Of a stretch of DNA of 64,000 bases, positions 44,861-55,650 are shown one piece after another; within the stretch, counting starts at the first letter, position 1, and each line of letters opens with the position of its first letter. Under the pieces are notes generated by a model. The model made no database searches and was not told the DNA's origin. It saw only the letters and a program-made list of their open reading frames with translations. The position numbers were made by a program, and so were the translations under genes. Source of the stretch: Ursus arctos. Its lineage: Eukaryota > Chordata > Mammalia > Carnivora > Ursidae. The DNA is taken from the NCBI RefSeq assembly GCF_023065955.2, contig NW_026623078.1, positions 7,512,199 to 7,576,198 on the forward strand, given 5' to 3'.

Positions 44861-47800
44861 TGGTAAGGGGCAGATGAGGACATCCAATGGAACCTTTGAA
44901 TTAGATCATGAAAGAAGAATTTCCTGTGTTCCAGTCAGTTTAAGTTGAGTGCTCATGTAAAAGATTTTGATTCTTAAATAAATAGGAGATTAAAGAATAG
45001 GGGAAAGAGTATGAATTTATCAACCAAGCTTATAAGAGAACACATTAAATTGTCTATAGTAGCTTGCTTCTTGTTCATCTTTTACTTAGAGTCCTCCATC
45101 CAAATTTCTGGGTCTTGGCACACTTTGGTATTTGGATCTGAGGGAGGGAAAATCATTCCACCATGGTTCCATGTCCTAACACCCACTCCCTTGCTACCTG
45201 TCAAAACTTGCTGTGCTTTTCTTGCCTGTGTGGGAGACAGTGTTCTGCTCTACTCAGTGTATATCTGGTAGTTTTTCAAGGTATCTCACTAGGTTCTACG
45301 GTATCTGTCTGAACAAATGACCAAAGTGGAGGGATTTAGGAAGGCCAAGAGAAGGAGAATATTTGCATAAGTCAAATTTTTTTTTAAATTTTTATTCCAT
45401 CATTTCACTGTGGTTATGGATTACTTTCTTTCTGTAGTATCAAGATAGCATTTATTTTATTCACCATACAGTTTCTGGTTCTTTTGATTTATTGAGCTGA
45501 ACTTCTAAGAAGGAATGTACAGTGAGCCTCAAGCTTTATTTTGTTTTTCACTTAAAAGAAGGAAATTCGTAGTCTGTAATTTGGAGTTCTGAATAAAAAG
45601 CTGGGGAGGGAAATGGAGAGGAAATAGGAGAAAGAAAAGATAGCTCTCATGTGTTGAGGATGTAGAGTTTTAAAGCTGCATAAAGGTCAGTGAATGATAT
45701 TAGAGAACATTAAGTATAAATATACTTGTCTTCAGTTTTAGGAGATTTGTGAATGTTTAGTCACTGAAATACATGTGGCGTACATATATTTTATTCTGAT
45801 AATCTTTGTTCTCTAACCTGGTGAGGAGTTGCCACCCTTATTTATCAAATCCGTTAAGAAATAAGTTGGGCTTTGGGGGACCCCCCTTTTTTAAAAATTT
45901 AATTAAGAAAAAAAAAAAGAATATTGACAGATTATCTCACTTTTCCCCAAATAACTATATACCAAAAATGACAGCTTTAGATTGAAAGCATTAAAATACA
46001 AAGTGGCTTTGCTAAAATGCTCCCCAGAAAATTTGTAGTGGGTAGAAAGATGGGTGAACTAGAGGCAAGGGAGTTGAATAAGCTGAAAGTATGAAGTAGG
46101 AAAAATAGAAATAGAGGAGGCAGTGGAAAAAAGAAAGCTCAAAGCACAGGAGCTAGGGAATAGGAGATTCTCACGTGGACCATATTTTCACACCTCTGAA
46201 CCTTTGCTTATGCTGAAATATCCATCCCAAACCCTCCAGGGTCATCTTCTCACCCAAATTACTGTTCTCTCCCACTTGTTTGCACAAAATTATTTTTATA
46301 GTTAGTGTATCTCTGCAGACCTTGACAGTGAAGTAGTGTGTTCAAAGCTTTTTATTTTTGAGGACTTGGCAACTGCCTATGGTGAGTTTGCAATAAATGT
46401 TAAGTTGAAAAACAAAACAGACAAAACAAAATGATAACTTTACAGTGTACATTTACTCCGGAGTTTGGTCCATTCTCCTGTGGTGGCAGGAGACAGGACC
46501 TAACACAGGTTTTCTCAATTTAACAATAAGGTTTGAGGTTAAGAACTCCTTATGCCTACTCTCCACCCCACAACTGTCTTGTGAAAAGAAAATGATTAAA
46601 TAAAATCACTTTTTTTTTTCTCTGCGTAGTTGTCTCTAAACATGGAATGGCATTGGCTTCGATGGTCTGATAAGAATTTCTCAGGTTAAGAGTGCCATCT
46701 TACCCTTATACTACCTTAGTGGGAAAATTTTAAAGATTTGTGTTCCTTTCTTTTTTATGGGTTTTCGTCCTCCCCATAGATATTTACATTTAGAAATTAT
46801 GATGTAGGATACACACACATATCTTACTGATTGTATTCTGTATTATTAACTCATAATCACAATAAACTTGATATGGTTTCTATAGCTGGAGGTAATTAGA
46901 GTTAACATTTTTATGTAATTTATTTTCATTTTAAGATACTAACTATAGTGTGACTGGAATTTCATAGACAAATGGTGATGAGAGTTAGCCATAGAGGTGT
47001 CAGACCCTTTTACTTTTATAAATCTTAGTATTGTTCTGTTTTATAGTATTCACGATAGCACATTAGATAAAGAATTTATATCACCTCTGTTATCGCTATG
47101 TTGGGACACTCTGTTAGTTCCAAACTTCAACAGCTTCTTTTCTTTGAAAAGCACCACAGCTGAAGGGTGTTTGGGTGTACCAGGTCCTGGTTTTGTGCAC
47201 CAGAGCACTTTGTAAAGGAGCCTGAAACAGCCTTTCTTTTGGGCTATACCTATAGGGGCAAAAATGAAAAAAGAGTTGATGAATATAGGATAGTGATTTT
47301 ATGTCTTACCTTTTTTGCAGGGATAAAGGTGGGGATATGAATTTTTTTTTAATTCTTTCCCCCCTTTTCGTAGAATATTAACTTACCACTGCAGATAAAC
47401 TTGAGATTTTGATCACTCAACATTATATCCTATAACGTTTATGTGTGTCCTATAATTTAGGGTGGAGATCATCCCATCTCTGAAGAAAATATAGTCATTG
47501 TTTGTGTGTTGTGTGTTTTTTTGTGTGCCTCAAAAACATGTCATGAATGGTATTTCTCATTTTGGAATGTTCTATTAGTCTTATCCTCCAAAGATACCCT
47601 TCCCGCTCCAAAAAAATGGATCCTCAGTAATAACAAGCCATAACAGTGTGATCGGGATTGACTTCCTTACTGTATTGTATGTCTATACATATGCACATAT
47701 GTAAAACTGTGTGAAAGAGGGTGGGACGGTTTATCACTGTTTTACAGAAATGGAGAGACTGGCTTTCTCAGAAGACAGGCAATAAGAATCAGGCTCTCCA

Positions 47801-48545
47801 TTTCATTGCTGTGTGGCTAGTTATTTCTCAGTAGTCCGTAGGCAGCAAACTATATCACTCTCAAACTGTAATTCTGTGAGCCTGGAGAAATTTATTCTTC
47901 TCACCTTGTTTGTTATTGATTCATTTTAACTATGTAAGAACAAGTTCCAGGGCAGGAGGCCTATAAATGCCTTTGGACCTAGGTGAGTGGTATAAACCTC
48001 CTAGACTGGAAAGGTCTCCCTGGCTGAGCACAAGGATGATTGACAAGCTTCAGCCAGCTATTGCTTTACAAGAATGTGCTTCCAGCTTTGCCAGATCTCT
48101 CAATTTCAAGAGAAGCCGTAAGTCCAGATCTGTATGTGAAATCTCCCAATTTCTACATATAAGTAAGTAGTTCAAATGAAAAATGGAAACCACAAGTGAA
48201 AAACTCTTTAGGGAAAAAACTAAAAACAAAACCTTGTCCACTGGTTGTTGGTTTGAATCTTGTGCTTTAAAGTATCTTTTGCTGCCCATCAGCCTTGTTC
48301 TTGGGACTGTCAGACCATAAATACTGTTTTGGTGCTGTTTGCAGTCATGGTAGGATAAGATTGATTCAGCCAGCATTTATTGTTTATGGTAAGCATTCAC
48401 ATATTTTTTCACACCTTGCTTAAATGCTCTTGCACTTTTTAGTATTGAAAATAAGTGATGAGTGATACTGATGACACTAAAAAAAAAATACAACTGATAA
48501 ATGTATTAAATGACCACAGTTACATAAAAGGACATATCTAAAGTA
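44861..48545. other. Unassigned non-coding sequence, 3.7 kb
   Basis: No gene or clear repeat recognised. The short frames at 45011-45271, 46123-46305, 46997-47215, 47967-48170 and 48050-48376 have no recognisable domain, no supporting splice context and overlap one another or lie alone. No CpG-rich segment is present. This is the longest stretch in the window without a repeat I can name. Confidence 0.5.
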
Positions 48546-48549
48546 CTAG

Positions 48550-48705
48550 TGCTGTGACCTTGTGTAGGTTCATAATCTCTCTGACTTCAGTTTGATCATC
48601 CCCGAAAGGGAATAGTAATATCTACTATTACAGTTTGTTGTCAAGTTCAGGTGGGGCAACATGAGGATGAAAATGCTTTGTAAATGGTAAAGCACTATAT
48701 GAATT
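48550..48705 (+). mobile_element. MIR SINE
   Basis: Forward MIR: GCTGTGACCTTGTGTAGGTT, CTCTGACTTCAGTTTGATCA, AATAGTAATATCTACTATTA, GGATGAAAATGCTTTGTAAA. The first third is missing. Confidence 0.72.
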
Positions 48706-48734
48706 TGTCATGGCAGCAAGTCATTTTATTAATA

Positions 48735-49217
48735 ATTCAGTTCATGGTACAGCCACAGTGGAAAATGGATAAGGAAATGTGGTATGTATGTACTATGGAA
48801 TATTGCACAGCTATAAAAAAGGATGAGATTGTGCCATTTGAGACAACATTGGTGAGCCTAGAGGGTGTTATGCTAAGTGAAATAATGCAGACTGAGAAAG
48901 ACAAATACCATATGATTGCATTCATAAATGGAATCTAAAAAGAAGGAATAAACAAGCAGAACCAGAACTATAAATACAGAGAACAAAGTGATGGTTGCCA
49001 GAGGGGAGGGGGTGGTGACTGGGCAAAAACAGATGAAGGGGAGAGATACAGTCCTCTTGTAATGCAATGAGTAAGTCACAGGAATAAAAAGCTGAGCATA
49101 AGGAAACAGTCAGTGATACTGTAATAGCAGTGTAATGGGGCAGATGGTAGCTGTGCTTGTGAACATAGCATAATGTATGAATTTGTGAAATCACAAGTTG
49201 TACATCTGAAAAAAAAA
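48735..49217 (+). mobile_element. L1 (L1MA-type) 3' end, 5'-truncated
   Basis: It contains the end of ORF2 (48750-48938: EMWYVCTMEYCTAIKKDEIV, LSEIMQTEKDKYHMIAFING) and a 3' UTR (GATGGTTGCCAGAGGGGAGG, GCATAATGTATGAATTTGTG, AAGTTGTACATCTG) with an A-run at 49209-49217. It is intermediate in age between the old L1M and the young carnivoran copies. The left end lies at about 48735, inside reading frame, so the element was 5'-truncated. No clear target-site duplication. Confidence 0.88.
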
Positions 49218-49439
49218 TCATGTTTTCCATTCCTTCCATCATGCCTTCCATCCATCTGACCACTAATAAGGAGAAGACAAGATGAATGTACATTGATCCT
49301 GGTTTGTGGATGTGTGACATACTGTGGCCCCCGGGAAGGGCCTGAGTGGGGACTGTAACCCCCTGTGCTTAGTTAGGGAGTCCACTGTCCCAGGAATGAA
49401 AATCAAAACCAAATATTCAGTTGTTAGTACTGCACAGAG
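49218..49439. other. Unassigned spacer
   Basis: Short stretch without recognisable content. Confidence 0.35.
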
Positions 49440-49592
49440 CAGTGGTTCTCCAACCAGCAATAGTAGTAAAACCTAGGAACTTACAAGAAATACAATTTCT
49501 TGGGCTTACCACAGACCTTGCAATCAAGACCTGGAGAGGCCCAGCCACTCTTAGAAGCTCTGCAAGTTGATTCTGTGATTTGAGAGTTGCTG
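49440..49592 (+). mobile_element. MER5A-like hAT (Charlie-group) MITE
   Basis: It begins CAGTGGTTCTCCAACC, continues with GGAACTTACAAGAAATACAA, TTTCTTGGGCTTACCACAGA, and ends with an inverted-type terminus (GATTTGAGAGTTGCTGTG). This matches the usual MER5A arrangement. An 8-bp duplication is no longer visible. Confidence 0.78.
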
Positions 49593-50014
49593 TGAGATGG
49601 AGAGCCATGCTGTGGCATGTCTGTAGGTGACTGGCCTTGGAGCTAGCATAGTGTAGGGGGAGTTCAGGAACTCAGGGCCCAAGAGTGCAGGCTAGGGGTC
49701 AAGGGCAGAAACAATAGCCTGAGGCCAGATTTTACTTAATTGGCTTAATATGATCTGAGAGAGCAGGCCCATAGTGATGAAGGCCAGGAACCCTCAGTCA
49801 TCAGGGACACACAGCGTTTGCTCCTGGACTGCACTTTGTTGTAGTTGTCTAGCCCACAGGCTCCATGTGTTTCACATCTTTTTGACAATCTGAGGTTTAG
49901 TTCTTGTAATAACCAGATTGACCCCAGGAAAGCATATTGGTGGCCAGTGTAGAAGTGTGAGCATGGGTACTGAAGCCTAACAGATGTGGAAGTGGAGTGC
50001 TAGGGGTATGGTGT

Positions 50015-50015
<1 letters not shown>
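49593..50015. other. Unassigned non-coding sequence
   Basis: No gene or repeat recognised. Confidence 0.4.

Positions 50016-50045
<30 letters not shown>
50016..50045. repeat. (GT)n microsatellite
   Basis: Nearly pure GT run of about 15 units, preceded by GGTATGGTGTGG. Confidence 0.95.
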
Positions 50046-51627
50046 CCTGGACAAGTGTGCATGTACGTGCATACTCCTCTGATGTTGGCATAGTTGAGGC
50101 CTGGCTTGCTGTCTCGGAAAACAGATGTGGTGTTATGCCTGAAAGGCTGCGAAGTTAGTTGGCCTCCCTCTCTTGCATGGTACTGACAGAACCACTTGTA
50201 TTATTTTTAAAGACCAGTAGTGATTGTGATGTGCAGCAGGATCAAAAGCTCCTGTTTTAAATACTATTGCAGTGTTACTTGAGAGAGTTGGACCAACGGA
50301 TCTTCCTTCCTCTGTGCCCTGTGGTCTTGGAGCTTGTCTCACCTGGTACTGGTGTGTGGGCCTAGCCATGTCTTAAACATTTTCTCCCATTGCTTTTTGT
50401 CCACACGCTTACATGTTAACCATATTAGATTTCTTCTACTTGTGGAATATGTTGTATTTCCTATTTTTTTAAAAATGAAATGAAGTAGGTACACAAAAAA
50501 TGTAAAGAGAAAAAAGAACAAACACCCACAAATCTACTCAGCCTGAGAAATAAAATTTTACAGGGAGAATTCAGGCCCTTTCCACCCATCTTTACCCATC
50601 TTCTTTTTTCTGGCTGGAATCACCCCATTATATTTTAGTATATGTGCTGCCAAAGTGAGCTCAAGATCACCCCATCATAGATCAAATCTATACTTACCAA
50701 ATCCTGTCCCACCTTCAAATGGTCAGCCCACATGTCTCCTTCTTTTCTCTAGTGAGCTGACAAAGCAGTGAGTTTATTGGGGGTCATGTTGCAGTAAACT
50801 CCAGGGGAGTCCCATAGGCTAATTCATGTGGAAAAAAAGTATCTCTGACGGAATTAAAAGGCATAAAAATTACAGGTTTTTTTTGTTTATTTAGGTAGAA
50901 GAATATTTCAAACTCTTTGCTTTTTTGGTTTCTCTTTTTCCCTTGTCTGCTACCCCAGCCTCTGGCAGTGATCTCAAGAAGGACACTTACTGGATGGCTG
51001 GTTTCCTTGCTTATGTTCTATACTCTCTCTCAATCCTCCCTCCCTGCCTTTCACTCTCCCTCTCTCGCTCAGTGAATAAAGTAAAATCACTCTCTCCCAG
51101 CAAAGTTCTGCAAGCTATTTTGAAGACATAAAGGAAGGTGGATGATGTGTCTATAGAGTCTGCTGGATTCATTCAAAGGTAGGGATCTGTGTTCTAAGGA
51201 CACTTGGCTTACTGTTTCAAAGGCAAACATGGGGAAGGGGGAATAAGCTCTCAGTGCTCAGTTATTGCTCCTATAAAGGTATTGTTCTAAAGTTAATTAT
51301 GAAATAAAACATTTGGTTTATGATGAGAGTATATTATGTATTTTGCCTAGAACAGTAAGTGATCACTTTAATCCTGTAGACTTAAAACTGACCTTAGCCT
51401 CCTCCAAACTCTTGGCTTCTACCCCCTTGGCCACGAAGCCAACGATACTGTGAGCCGAGTGTTCCTGTAGGTACCTCTTGCTTCCTTGACCCAGACTCTG
51501 GAGCTTGATACTCCTGGCGACTCTCAGTTGAAGTTCACTAGAAGAGCTGTTGCCATCATTGGCCTAATCTGGGCTGAAAGCTATCAGAACAACCCTAGCT
51601 ATTGTTCTAAGCAGTGTTTTGGTTTTC
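50046..51627. other. Unassigned non-coding sequence
   Basis: No gene recognised. Frames at 50133-50369, 50339-50521 and 50925-51131 lack any domain. The region 50955-51095 (pyrimidine-rich, CTCTCTCGCTCAGTGAATAA) resembles the tail half of a tRNA-derived SINE but lacks the head and the AAATAAAATCTT end, so I do not call it one. Confidence 0.45.
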
Positions 51628-51770
51628 TCTTTTTTAAATTGAGGTCTAATTGACATATAATATTATATCACTTCCGGGTATATAACGTAGTGATTTGACA
51701 TTTGTATATATTGCAAAATGATCACCACAATAAGTTAGTTTCTTCCCTCTGAGTTCGTGGATCCATAAAT
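51628..51770 (-). mobile_element. L1M 3' UTR fragment, reverse
   Basis: Inverted old-L1 3' UTR: TTTTTAAATTGAGGTCTAAT, GACATATAATATTATATCAC, TATATAACGTAGTGATTTGA, GCAAAATGATCACCACAATA. Short, followed by unrelated sequence. Confidence 0.78.
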
Positions 51771-51839
51771 ACTTCAGAGCCTTAAGTGAGTTTCCAAACT
51801 TTCCCTGCATACACATAGGCAGGTAGCAGATAGATACTT

Positions 51840-52340
51840 TTTATTTCTAATTTATTTTTAATTTTTTTAATTGAAATATATTCAGTATAGAACAGTGTGT
51901 AAATTTAAGGCATACATGCTACTTTGATACATTTACATATATAGTATGATTGCCATTGTAATGGTAGTTAACACTTCTGTCATGTTATATAATTCTCATT
52001 TCTTCTTAGTGGTTGGGATAACTTCTAATTTTTCAGCAAGAAAATTGATTATAATACAATATTGTTGACTGTATTCACTTTACTGTACATTTCAATCTCT
52101 AGGACTTTTTTGCTACTCCTTTTAAGTTTGTACCCTTAGACAACATCTGTCCTGTCCCCCTCACCTCCTATCTCCTGGGAACCACCATTTTGTTCTCCAT
52201 TTTTATGAGTTTGGCTTTTTTAGATTGCACATATAAGTGATATCATTCAGTATTTTCTTTCTCTGTCTGACTTTCTCTCCCTTAGCATAATGTGCTTAAG
52301 GTCCGTCTTTGTGGTTGCAAATGGCAGGACTGGACAGTCT
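51840..52340 (-). mobile_element. L1M 3' end, reverse (separate insertion)
   Basis: It starts again with a 3' terminus (TTTTTTTAATTGAAATATAT). It then runs through the inverted 3' UTR (GTACATTTCAATCTCTAGGA, GGAACCACCATTTTGTTCTC, AGATTGCACATATAAGTGAT) into the last bases of ORF2 (CTCCCTTAGCATAATGTGCT). Because it restarts at the 3' end, it is a second insertion rather than a continuation of 51628-51770. Homology fades near 52340. Confidence 0.83.
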
Positions 52341-53456
52341 TTACTGTGAGGTAGATATCCTCCTGTGTGTAGATGCCACGTAGGCACAATCCCCTGCACG
52401 CCTCCTCCTCTGCCCTCGCAGCAGGCCTGTGACTTGTTCTTTTGGATTGTATCTGTGCTGTGTACAGCGTCACACCTGTAGCTGAAGAAGGAGTCCACAA
52501 ATGTTTGGGGCATATTATTTATCAGCTTGTTTTCTTCTGCCAGAGGATCTGGATAAGGTAAAGACATATATGCATATTTCTGGAAGTTATCAAGCTTGTT
52601 CTGTGCCATTGAGCTTTATAACAAACTGTGGATGAGTTTGCCCCATTCTCACATTTGCAGAAGTAGCTCTGCCCCAGCTTAGGTAGCAGTTTATAAGGTC
52701 CATATGCCGTAGGAAAGGATGACAACTCTAACTCCCGTCCCCATCCACCCCGTTTCCTTCCCCCAATAGGCAAAGTGGATGTATATGAAGATCTATTACC
52801 CAGCCCTTTTAGACAAATGGCAGCATGCTTGTCACAGAGCTCTGCAATTGAAGTACACGTTTAGTGTGCTCAGGTCTTTTCATGGTGACTCGGGAAGTCT
52901 CCTTCTTTTTACCACCATGGGGCAGCATTCCAGCATGTAGTGATAGCCTCATCCATTTAGCCATTTTTCTGTGGGTAGACTTTCAGATTGTTTCCCATCT
53001 TTTCTTATGAAACAGAATTGCTCTTATGCACATGCCATTATGCATGTGAAATGCGTGTTTTCCAAGTTCTATTCCTCTTCTTACTTTGAAGGTTCCTATG
53101 CTCTGTGTCCTTAATGTCTAGAAGTAGTTTATTTTCCTAGAATCTGTTTTCCTAGAATCTGTTTACTCTCATTTTAAGAATCTTAAATATTATTTAATTT
53201 AAACATTAAATAAATTGACATATGCAACTCTGGACTGTTATTTATACTACTACCTCATTCCTATAGAGACCAGAATGGATGGCCTACTTTATTGACCTCT
53301 ATTCTAAAGACTGTTCTTCTAAGCAAGAAGAGAGAGGGATTATAAAAACAGATGAAAAGTTAAGAATGGAGATGTAGATTGGATTGTGGGAGAAAAGAAC
53401 TGCTTAGCTTCTTGTGTGTGTTGCATAAGAAGCTGAAAGATATGAAACAGAATATA
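52341..53456. other. Mostly unassigned; possible old L1 fragment at 52890-53070
   Basis: 52341-52889 has no recognisable content. The overlapping minus-strand frames here (52247-52609, 52282-52500, 52522-52773) look like chance. 52890-53070 (CATTTAGCCATTTTTCTGTG, GATTGTTTCCCATCTTTTCT, ATGCACATGCCATTATGCAT) has the order of an inverted old L1 segment, but the match is weak. Confidence 0.4.
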
Positions 53457-53769
53457 CAGTTGATCCTTGAATAATGCGGGGGTTAAGGACGCTGATCCCC
53501 CAATCCATGCAGCTGAAAATCTGAGTATAACTTTTGACTTGCTAGAGCTTAACTACTAATAACCTACTGTTGACTAGAAGGCTCACTGCTAAGTAGTCGG
53601 TTTATACATATTCTGTATGTTATATGTATTGCATACTGTATTCTTATAAATTAAGCTAGAGAAAAATATCATTAAAGTCATGAGGAAGAGAATATATTTA
53701 CAGTACTGTACTGTATCAAAAAAAATCCACTTATAAGTGGACTCACACAGTTCAAACATGAGTCAGCTG
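53457..53769 (+). mobile_element. MER2-like (Tigger-group) DNA transposon
   Basis: 313 bp with inverted-repeat ends: CAGTTGATCCTTGAATAATG at the left and GTTCAAACATGAGTCAGCTG at the right. TA lies on both sides (53455-53456 and 53770-53771). Inner landmarks are GAAAATCTGAGTATAACTTT, CTACTAATAACCTACTGTTG and CTTATAAGTGGACTCACACA. Nonautonomous; the central part of the family consensus is deleted. Confidence 0.92.
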
Positions 53770-53787
53770 TATATGTATGTACACTTT

Positions 53788-53788
<1 letters not shown>

Positions 53789-53819
<31 letters not shown>

Positions 53820-53825
53820 ACACAG
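53789..53825. repeat. (CA)n microsatellite
   Basis: About 18 CA units with one TA interruption, 20 bp downstream of the MER2-like element. Confidence 0.95.
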
Positions 53826-54681
53826 TTCTTGATGTACTGAGGATGGTACATGACCCTATTAAACAGTGGTAGGAGAAGAGCGAGACAAAGAGAAAACCAG
53901 GGTATCATGGGTGCAGAGAGCTTTAGGCAGATTGTAGGTGAGAGTGAGAAAAGCCTTTGTGGAGCTGACCCCTCAAGGCTGAGGTGTGTCTTGCCGAAAG
54001 AGCCCTGAGCAGAGGCCTGTGGCTGGGATGAGAAAGGGAGGTGGCCAAGAGGTAGACATGCACTGTCCAATAGGAGTGTGGGGCCCAAGGAATGGCTGGG
54101 TATTGGCCTTGAGTGCTGGAATGAGAGGCCATTGTGGTTCCTGGGTTGGGGACTTTATTGGTGGACATCTTAGTTAAGATGGGCCCATGTGTACATGGAC
54201 AAAAAGAGAAGAAAGTGGCAGGGAGGAGACCAGTGTTTCTCATGATCCTGTTCTAGACACAGTGTTCTTGAGAATACAAAGGAGAGTGAATTGTTGTTTA
54301 TTGATGAATTAGTTTCAGTTCACTTTGATGTCAAAGAGAACACAGAGTAAAAGATAAAATAATTATTCTAAGGCTGAGATCCTGGAGTGCTGAAGGGGTA
54401 ACTCTGAAGGTTATTCGTTCAGTTTTACATGTGACATTGACTGAGATATTCAAATATAAATGTCTCTGAGACATTTGTAAAGATGCATGGATTAAGTGTA
54501 AAAGGGATGGAGAAAGATTTTGAGAGTTGTCTATAATTTTTTGATTCTTGCATTGTCAGGATTGAAAAATAAAATCCTTATATAGAGAGAATCCAAGTAC
54601 CCTATTTTTTAATCAGTGCCATAAAATTCTTGTTTGATGCCAAGTATTTTGATGCCAAGTTTTTGTGTTTTCTTTATAAAC
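53826..54681. other. Unassigned non-coding sequence
   Basis: Moderately GC-rich at 53870-54230. Overlapping frames on both strands (53786-54088, 53923-54243, 53986-54177) have no recognisable domain. A small direct repeat, TTTGATGCCAAGT, occurs at about 54634-54661. Confidence 0.45.
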
Positions 54682-55275
54682 TGTGGTAGGTAGAATTCTA
54701 AGATGGCCCCCAACGGCCCTACTCCCTGTTGTACCCTGCATAATCCCTGAGACTGTAGGATGGAGTTTACTCCCATGATGAGGTTTTGTTGTGTGGCACA
54801 GTGGACTGTAAGAAGAGAATTGATCCCCAGTGGGTCTGACCTGATCTCATTAGCCATTTAAACCTGGATCTAGAGCTCAGAGAGACAGGGAAATTCAGAG
54901 GTTGGAAGCAGGAGAGGGATTTATGTACTAAGGCTGGTTTAAAGTTGGAAGGGGCCACAAAGCAAGGAATGTGGTGCCGTCTAGCAACTCATTGTGGACC
55001 CTGGCTGACAGCCAGCAAGGAAATAATCATAAACCCACAAGGAGCTGAATTCTGCCAAGAAGAATGAGCTTGGAATTGGGTTTTTCTTGAGAGCGTCCAA
55101 AGGAGAACTAAGCGTAGCCAATACCTTGATTTCAACTTGGTGATACCCTGAGCAGAGGACTCAGTTAGAACGTGCAAGACTTCTGGCCTACAGAATGATG
55201 AGCTAATAAATGAGCATGTCTCTAAGCCATTGAGTTTGTGGTAACTTGTTTACATGGCAGTAGAAACCTAATACA
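54682..55275 (+). mobile_element. Solo LTR, ERVL-MaLR (MLT1-like)
   Basis: It starts TGTGGTAGGTAGAATTCTAA and ends near TAGAAACCTAATACA. Inside are GGCTGACAGCCAGCAAGGAA, GAGCTGAATTCTGCCAAGAA, GCCAATACCTTGATTTCAAC and a poly-A-signal region (GAGCTAATAAATGAGCATGT followed by CCATTGAGTTTGTGGTAACT). This end matches the MaLR/MLT-type pattern of AATAAAT plus AAGCC-type plus TTTGTGGTAATTTG. No internal viral genes flank it, so it is a solitary LTR. The exact family name is uncertain, and the 5-bp target duplication is not visible. Confidence 0.7.
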
Positions 55276-55479
55276 AAGTTTGTGAACAGTGGTTGATGGG
55301 GACAGCTGGTATACATCATTATATAAATGCACATATTTAAGACAGAGGGAATATGGGAATATAAGGAAGTTAAATAGCTGACAAAAAGTTCTGCCACCTT
55401 GGTGTGTCCTGGCATATTCACAGGTTCATCTGCACCACCTAAACTTCTTGTTTGACCCCCACCCCTGGGTCTGGCTTTG

Positions 55480-55650
55480 TGCCCTATGGCACCTAGTCCT
55501 CACTTCTTTCATAGCACTTAGTGTATTACATTGTTATTCCTTGTCCATAACCAGCGTGAGTCTCACTCAGTGTTGTAACAGCAGCATCATCTAGCAGAGT
55601 ACTTGGTATTCAGTAAGCATTTATTAAATGAACGAAGGTAAGGAAGGAAT
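55480..55650 (+). mobile_element. L2 LINE 3' fragment
   Basis: TTCATAGCACTTAGTGTATT, TAGCAGAGTACTTGGTATTC and AGTAAGCATTTATTAAATGA with a following ACGAAGG. This is the standard order at the end of L2 (highly diverged). Confidence 0.72.

Noticed and set aside
48050..48376. 108-codon minus-strand frame as a gene
   Set aside because: No recognisable motif, no splice or promoter context, and an overlapping plus-strand frame. Its length is within chance for AT-moderate DNA.
50925..51131. Pyrimidine-rich segment as another Can-SINE
   Set aside because: It has a CT-rich tract and GAATAAAG, but lacks the head, the B-box region and the AAATAAAATCTT end.
53786..54243. Overlapping frames of about 100 codons on the minus strand as a small gene
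   Set aside because: One runs through the (CA)n repeat. None has a recognisable domain, and other-strand frames cover the same bases.
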